DNA of 64,000 nt from Magnolia sinica. Its lineage: Eukaryota; Streptophyta; Magnoliopsida; Magnoliales; Magnoliaceae. The stretch is taken from NCBI RefSeq assembly GCF_029962835.1, contig NC_080586.1, forward strand, positions 63,372,001-63,436,000. The letters run 5' to 3'. Shown in pieces: positions 60,413 through 64,000 of the stretch; positions within the stretch are counted from its first letter, which is position 1; each line of letters starts with the position of its first letter. The notes beneath the pieces are model-generated. The model was given only the letters and a program-made list of their open reading frames with translations. It made no database searches and was not told the DNA's origin. The position numbers were made by a program, and so were the translations under genes.

Positions 60413-62375
60413 TGTAAGTGTTATGGTTTCTAGCTCCTATTATTGTCAAATTTTGTAGTGCCAAAACCTTTTAGAATCCGTGTCTTGTGTAGCGCATCTA
60501 CATATTCAAGACAATGCATCTCATGTACAAGGACAAAGGTCTTTACCTCAAGAACTTCAAATGCAAGGTTACATGTTCAAGTTCAAGTACAACACCATGT
60601 GTGATTTCAATTTTTCAAGCTTCAAAGTTCAAGTTTTCAAAGCTTCATCCTAATTAAGACAAAGTTTCTTTACTTTGATTTACAAGCTCAAGCTTTAATG
60701 TATTAGAAATTCAAGCTTCAGAAGTCTCAAGCTCAAGATTCATCATATGACAAGATACTAAGCTTCGTGAACTTTAAAAAACACCTATCAACTGAAGCAA
60801 AAGAAGATTCAATCTTCATACATTACTTACAAGGTATGAATGACCCTATATTGACCATAGGGTAGGTCATTTTGAAAACATAAGTTAAATTGGGTCACTT
60901 TATAAGTGTATTGACTGTTTTTCGACTAGTCTTGGACTAAGTTCGACTAGTCCTAACACTAGCTCGACCAGTCCAAGAATTCCTCGACTGGTCCTAAGTT
61001 TATTACTGATTTTCAGAAATTTTTGTTAAAGTCTCGACCAGTCCCGGAGACTGCTCAACCGGTCGTATGAACCGTGCTCGACCTGTGCTCGACCAGTCCT
61101 ATAGGTTCGACTCAAAGTCCAGCAATTAAATTGGGTTCCACATGACCAGTCGTGGACAGGACTCGACTAGTCGTGGAGGTTACTCGACTAGTCAAGCAGA
61201 CCCTACGACCAGTCATGGAACAGCCTTATCTTATCGCGGCCAAACTTTCAAAAGTTTGTTATCCTACGACTCGTTGTGCCGACCTCAAGACCAGTCGAGA
61301 GTACAATTTCTGCAATTATAAATAGAGCACGAATTTCAAAGTTTCATATCTAATTCAAGTTAAATCAAGACGCCACTTTGAGAGATAAGTTAGTGATATT
61401 CTTAAGCTATTTAATACTCATTTTATATTCTCTTTAATTAGCTTTCTGCATTTGATTTTGTATTTTGCATTCCAATTTTATTTGAAAGAGAGATTGAGGT
61501 ATTCCCTTTCTTGGAATCAAAATCAAATCAAGCTAGCCCAGGGTGTTTTAATTTAAAATCTATTTAGAACCTAGAACCATTTCATAAGAGAGTGTGAACA
61601 TTTAACTTCTACGTTGAACTTCTACTCCGATTTGGTTCTACCGGGCTACATCAAAAGGAGAATATCCAGATAAGTATTTAATAGTTTTGCAAATTCATTA
61701 TTTTAGTTTCATTAAGATTGTGCCGAAAAATCTCTTTATTTTGGATTGTCTAAAGTGATCCAGAAAACTCAAAGTGTGAGATTTTTGAATTGTGTAAGCC
61801 CACTTGAAAGACACAATTGTAAGGGTTTTAGGTGAACCTTGAAAAACCTATTTTCATAGTGAACTCTAATATCCACTGTGTGAGGATATTAGGAGTGGAG
61901 TAGTTGTGTGGTTGTTTTTCTAAACAGTTAGTGAACACACAAGCGAACCACTATAATTTCTGGTCTTGTGGTTGATTGATTATTTCTTTTTGTGGATGTT
62001 TGTAATTTCCTTTTTTACATTTGTGGAGAATGTTGTAATTTCTTTTATGCAAGTGTGGGAATGTTGTAATAGCTTAGTTATTTCCTTTGCTATTTATTTC
62101 TTTATTCCTCTGTATCAATTTGAGTTTTTAATACACGGACCGTTCTAGAAATCAGGTTGTCCTACCATAAACCTTTAGTTTTTGGTGTAAGGTTGTCCTT
62201 AGAACAACATCTGTATCAACCTCTCAATACTTGTACTCTTGAGGTTGTATTTAATTTCAGCATTGTGAGATTGTTTATTGCTATCAGTATTTATATTTGT
62301 TTAAATTCCGCTGTTAATTTTTTAATTTGGCACAGTCCTATTCACCCCCCAAGACTTAATAGCTCGGCCTTTTCA
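60413..62375 (+). mobile_element. 3' LTR of F
   Basis: 1963 bp from TGTAAGTGTTATGG to CCTTTTCA. It is collinear with the 5' LTR, including the palindrome cluster at 60915-61300 and TATAAATA at 61317-61324. The two LTR frames of 88-95 codons near 53656 and 62157 are parallel but non-coding in context. Confidence 0.9.
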
Positions 62376-64000
62376 GAAAGATATGCTGGAAACGTTGATA
62401 GCATTGATAGCTATTTGATATCATTGAACTCCATTCTTCAATGACATCGAATGGCCTTCGATTACTTCAACCATGGACCTCTTATAAAGAATCAAAAAAT
62501 ATGCCAAGTTCTCCTCGATGTTATCGAGAGTAAGTTATCGATGGCATCAAAGTCTATTCGATAGTATGGAAACTAACCCAGTTTTATCAAGCAAACTTTT
62601 AAAGAAAACCTACTTTCTTCAAATTCATCGAAGACCATTCGATATCATCGAAATTCAAACTTCGATGGATCGAAGGACTCTTCGATGGAATCAAACAGAG
62701 GAAAAAACTATCTAGCAACCTTTGTGTATTTTTCAAAAGAAATCTCGATGCAATCGAGCACCCCTCGATGAATCGAAGTGCACGTCAATATCATCGAAAG
62801 ATGCTCGATAAAAAATAGTCAGAATCTATCATACTCTCAAATGAACATCTTGAGTAGAGAGTCAATACAATCGAAGATGGTTCGATGATATCAAAATTCA
62901 AATTTCGATAACGTCAAACACCCTTCAATGACATCGACAGCATCAAATTTCTACTCATTTTTTTACCATTGGGATTTCAACACTATAAATACACTAGTGT
63001 TACTCTTTGTAAAATGAGCTATAATCCAAGAGAGTTTGAGCCTGTTATTCCAAGATCAACATACCCTCTTCTCACTCTATCTTTCCCATTAGAGTTCATC
63101 ATTCAATCTTAGGCACAAGCACTAACTCTTCATCTTCTTTGCTTGGATTTAATAATGAACTCTAGCATTCACTGAGTTGCCAACCAACCAAAATCCTAAG
63201 TGTTGGAACTCCTGAATGCATAGCTCATGGGAACCTTCCTTATGGTTTTAAATTATACGATTTAAATAGAGAAGATCAAAACTATAAACCTCACAATCTA
63301 GGAGCATTCATTGACATCACAAGCAGGTTGCAAGTCAAAGGGAGCTAAAGATTCTTCATCATCATTGAAGAGATCATCACATTATGCAAAAACGAGACTC
63401 ATCCACTTATTTGTAAGTACTCAGAGTCTACTATGTCTGAAGCCCTTTCCTTGTGTAGGATTGAGATTTAAAGTTTGAGTGTCAAACTCACTAAGTCCTA
63501 ATTGTAGGCATCCAATAGGAGAATATGTTGTGTCTTTGTGTAGGACGTTGTGCCCTTGTATAGGATGTATTGCGCTATGTAGGCATGGGATGCCTTGTGT
63601 AGGATCCCAAGTAGTGTCCTTGTGTAAGACTTGTTGCCTCGTATAGGCACTTAGGGGAACCTTATGTAGGTCTCCTAGTTAAACTTGTGTAGGTTGTAAC
63701 GGTTTATGGTTAACCTGATTTAAAACCATTATATAGTGAAATCTGGTACAGTCTAGGAGTGAGTGCATCTGCAGGGAGTGGAGTAGGCAAGTAGCCGAAC
63801 CACTATATATGAATGTGTTTGGGATTGCTTTGAGTACATTTATCTAGTTATGCTTATGTTTATCCTTTAATCTTTATGATGCATGATTTAGTTAATGTAT
63901 AAGTGTTGATTAGAAATTATATCCCACACACCATCACATTCACTATCCCTATAGGCTTATACTTTATTTAAAAAATCTTGTTATAGCCTAAGTGAATTGG
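62376..64000 (+). mobile_element. LTR H (Sirevirus-like), right part
   Basis: After the F target copy GAAAG comes a dense cluster of TTCGATNNNATCGAA palindromes (62400-62960), TATAAATA at 62984-62991, a degenerate 'cttgtgtagga' array (63520-63690) and 'ggagtggagtaggc' at about 63777, all in the order seen in LTR Y. By comparison with Y the LTR should end roughly 175 bp beyond the window edge. Confidence 0.7.

Larger units (their letters stand above)
46654..62375 (+). mobile_element. Sirevirus-like Ty1/copia element F, with solo LTR G inside its 5' LTR
   Basis: The 5' LTR (46654-46693 plus 51963-53891) and 3' LTR (60413-62375) are about 2.0 kb each. Order inside is Met primer site, gag, integrase, RT, RNase H, extra ORF, multiple polypurine tracts. 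This is the copia order, and the extra ORF and multiple tracts suit the Sirevirus (Maximus) lineage. Without G the element is about 10.4 kb. Target copies are GAAAT 46649-46653 and GAAAG 62376-62380. A hand count over the first 345 bases of the LTRs gives about 8% difference. The protease region is missing. Confidence 0.88.

Overview
The window is plant nuclear DNA and holds no recognisable host gene. It is almost entirely a cluster of decayed LTR retrotransposons inserted into one another. Lineage calls (Athila-like and Tekay/Del-like Ty3/gypsy, Sirevirus-like Ty1/copia) rest on primer-binding sites, domain order and motifs read by eye. The abundance of 'GGCCCACCATGATGTATGTG'-type repeat ends suggests a magnoliid angiosperm (Lauraceae/Magnoliaceae type), but that part is only recollection and inference.

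Left part. At 1-2427 lies the 5' end of a minus-strand Athila-like element (X) whose body is outside the window. X interrupts a minus-strand Sirevirus-like copia element (Y; pol and gag remnants 2428-4232, LTR 4307 to about 6305). Y itself sits in the gag of an old plus-strand Athila-like element (Z; 6306-7930, resuming at 41794-41827).

Middle. Z is split by Athila-like element B (7931-41793). The 5' LTR of B carries a solo copia LTR (I, 8611-10340). The reverse transcriptase of B is split by a third Athila-like element, C (14255-36651). The integrase of C is split by E (20917-33541), a minus-strand gag-only element with unusually long LTRs (about 5.4-5.6 kb) around a 1.67 kb interior. The only perfect target-site duplication seen is that of E (TATCA); B, C, F, I and G each have four of five bases matching.

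Right part. After fragment D of a minus-strand gypsy element (41828-43360) come a SINE-like unit, small tandem repeats, a roughly 510 bp foldback element (44550-45061) and unassigned AT-rich DNA. A second Sirevirus-like LTR (H) begins near 46288 and is split by Sirevirus-like element F (46654-62375). H continues at 62376 to the window end. The 5' LTR of F is in turn split by G (46694-51962), a solo LTR of the E family in the opposite orientation. F keeps gag, integrase, reverse transcriptase and RNase H remnants, plus an extra ORF of about 360 codons before its 3' LTR.

All coding regions are broken by stops and frameshifts, many of them G-to-A or C-to-T changes as expected of methylated, silenced DNA. 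The most interesting shared structure is non-coding: several otherwise different LTR families each carry a cluster of short near-perfect palindromes built on a TCG half-site, lying upstream of the TATA box.
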